A DNA stretch of 13,875 nucleotides from UBA1206 sp045643125. Lineage in GTDB: Bacteria > Bacillota > Clostridia > Oscillospirales > CAG-382. This document shows positions 13,858-13,875 of the stretch, in pieces (the first letter of the stretch is position 1; each line of letters starts with the position of its first letter). The notes below the pieces were generated by a model. It saw nothing but the letters and a program-made list of their open reading frames with translations, did not search any database and was not told the DNA's origin. Where the stretch lies: assembly GCA_045643125.1 (NCBI GenBank), contig JAZUKE010000102.1, positions 1 through 13,875 on the forward strand. Reading direction: 5' to 3'. The translations under genes and the position numbers were made by a program.

Positions 13858-13875
13858 TGGCTAACAAATTCAATG
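13857..13875 (+). CDS. secF: Probable secF, first codons only
   Basis: An ATG at 13857 overlaps the secD stop as TAATG. AAAGGAG (13841-13847) lies 9 bp upstream. Only six codons (MANKFN) and one base are visible before the window ends. The identity rests on position after secD and on the start resembling the short basic SecF N-terminus; the sequence itself is too short to prove it. Confidence 0.75.

Overview
The window looks like a chromosomal segment of a Gram-positive, low-to-mid GC anaerobe, most likely a Clostridia/Eubacteriales gut or rumen bacterium. The signs are strong AGGAGG-type ribosome binding sites, Firmicutes-style sigma-A promoters, four tRNA genes with encoded CCA, a lipobox lipoprotein, an ANT(6)/AadK-like protein, DUF4855 and Cthe_2159-type carbohydrate proteins, and separate secD and secF genes. 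Taxonomy is inferred from gene content only. I see no phage, insertion sequence, integron or CRISPR array.

Layout. (1) 1-1898 (+): the C-terminal 631 residues of a large, probably secreted, carbohydrate-active protein (discoidin-like, DUF4855 and a terminal Ig/cadherin-like domain), closed by a terminator. (2) 2058-2605 (+): a tRNA operon, Asp-Phe-Gly-Thr, with its own promoter and terminator. tRNA-Phe is bracketed by a perfect 13-bp inverted repeat, and the Gly-Thr spacer holds nested inverted repeats. (3) 2672-4137 (+): a Cthe_2159-like beta-helix lipoprotein coupled by ATGA overlap to a small membrane-anchored protein of unknown function. They converge on a bidirectional terminator. (4) 10501-4183 (-): six tightly packed genes read as one unit: SGNH esterase, GtrA-like membrane protein, lepA, hemW, a second SGNH esterase and an ANT(6)-like nucleotidyltransferase. 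Gaps are 4, 18, -17, 3 and -4 bp. (5) 10637-12441 (+): a degenerate eIF2B/MtnA-fold protein coupled to a DgkB/YegS-type lipid kinase, transcribed divergently from the six-gene unit. The two promoters lie back to back. (6) 12481-13875 (+): a near-consensus promoter, secD, and the first codons of secF.

How the genes fit together. Housekeeping functions (LepA translation factor, HemW heme chaperone, SecDF export, tRNAs) are interleaved with genes that suggest envelope or extracellular glycan work (two SGNH hydrolases, GtrA, beta-helix lipoprotein, DUF4855 protein, lipid kinase). The most interesting points are the tRNA-Phe bracket, the mixed operon, and the eIF2B-fold protein that lacks the catalytic residues of MtnA. 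None amounts to a clearly new defence or mobile system.
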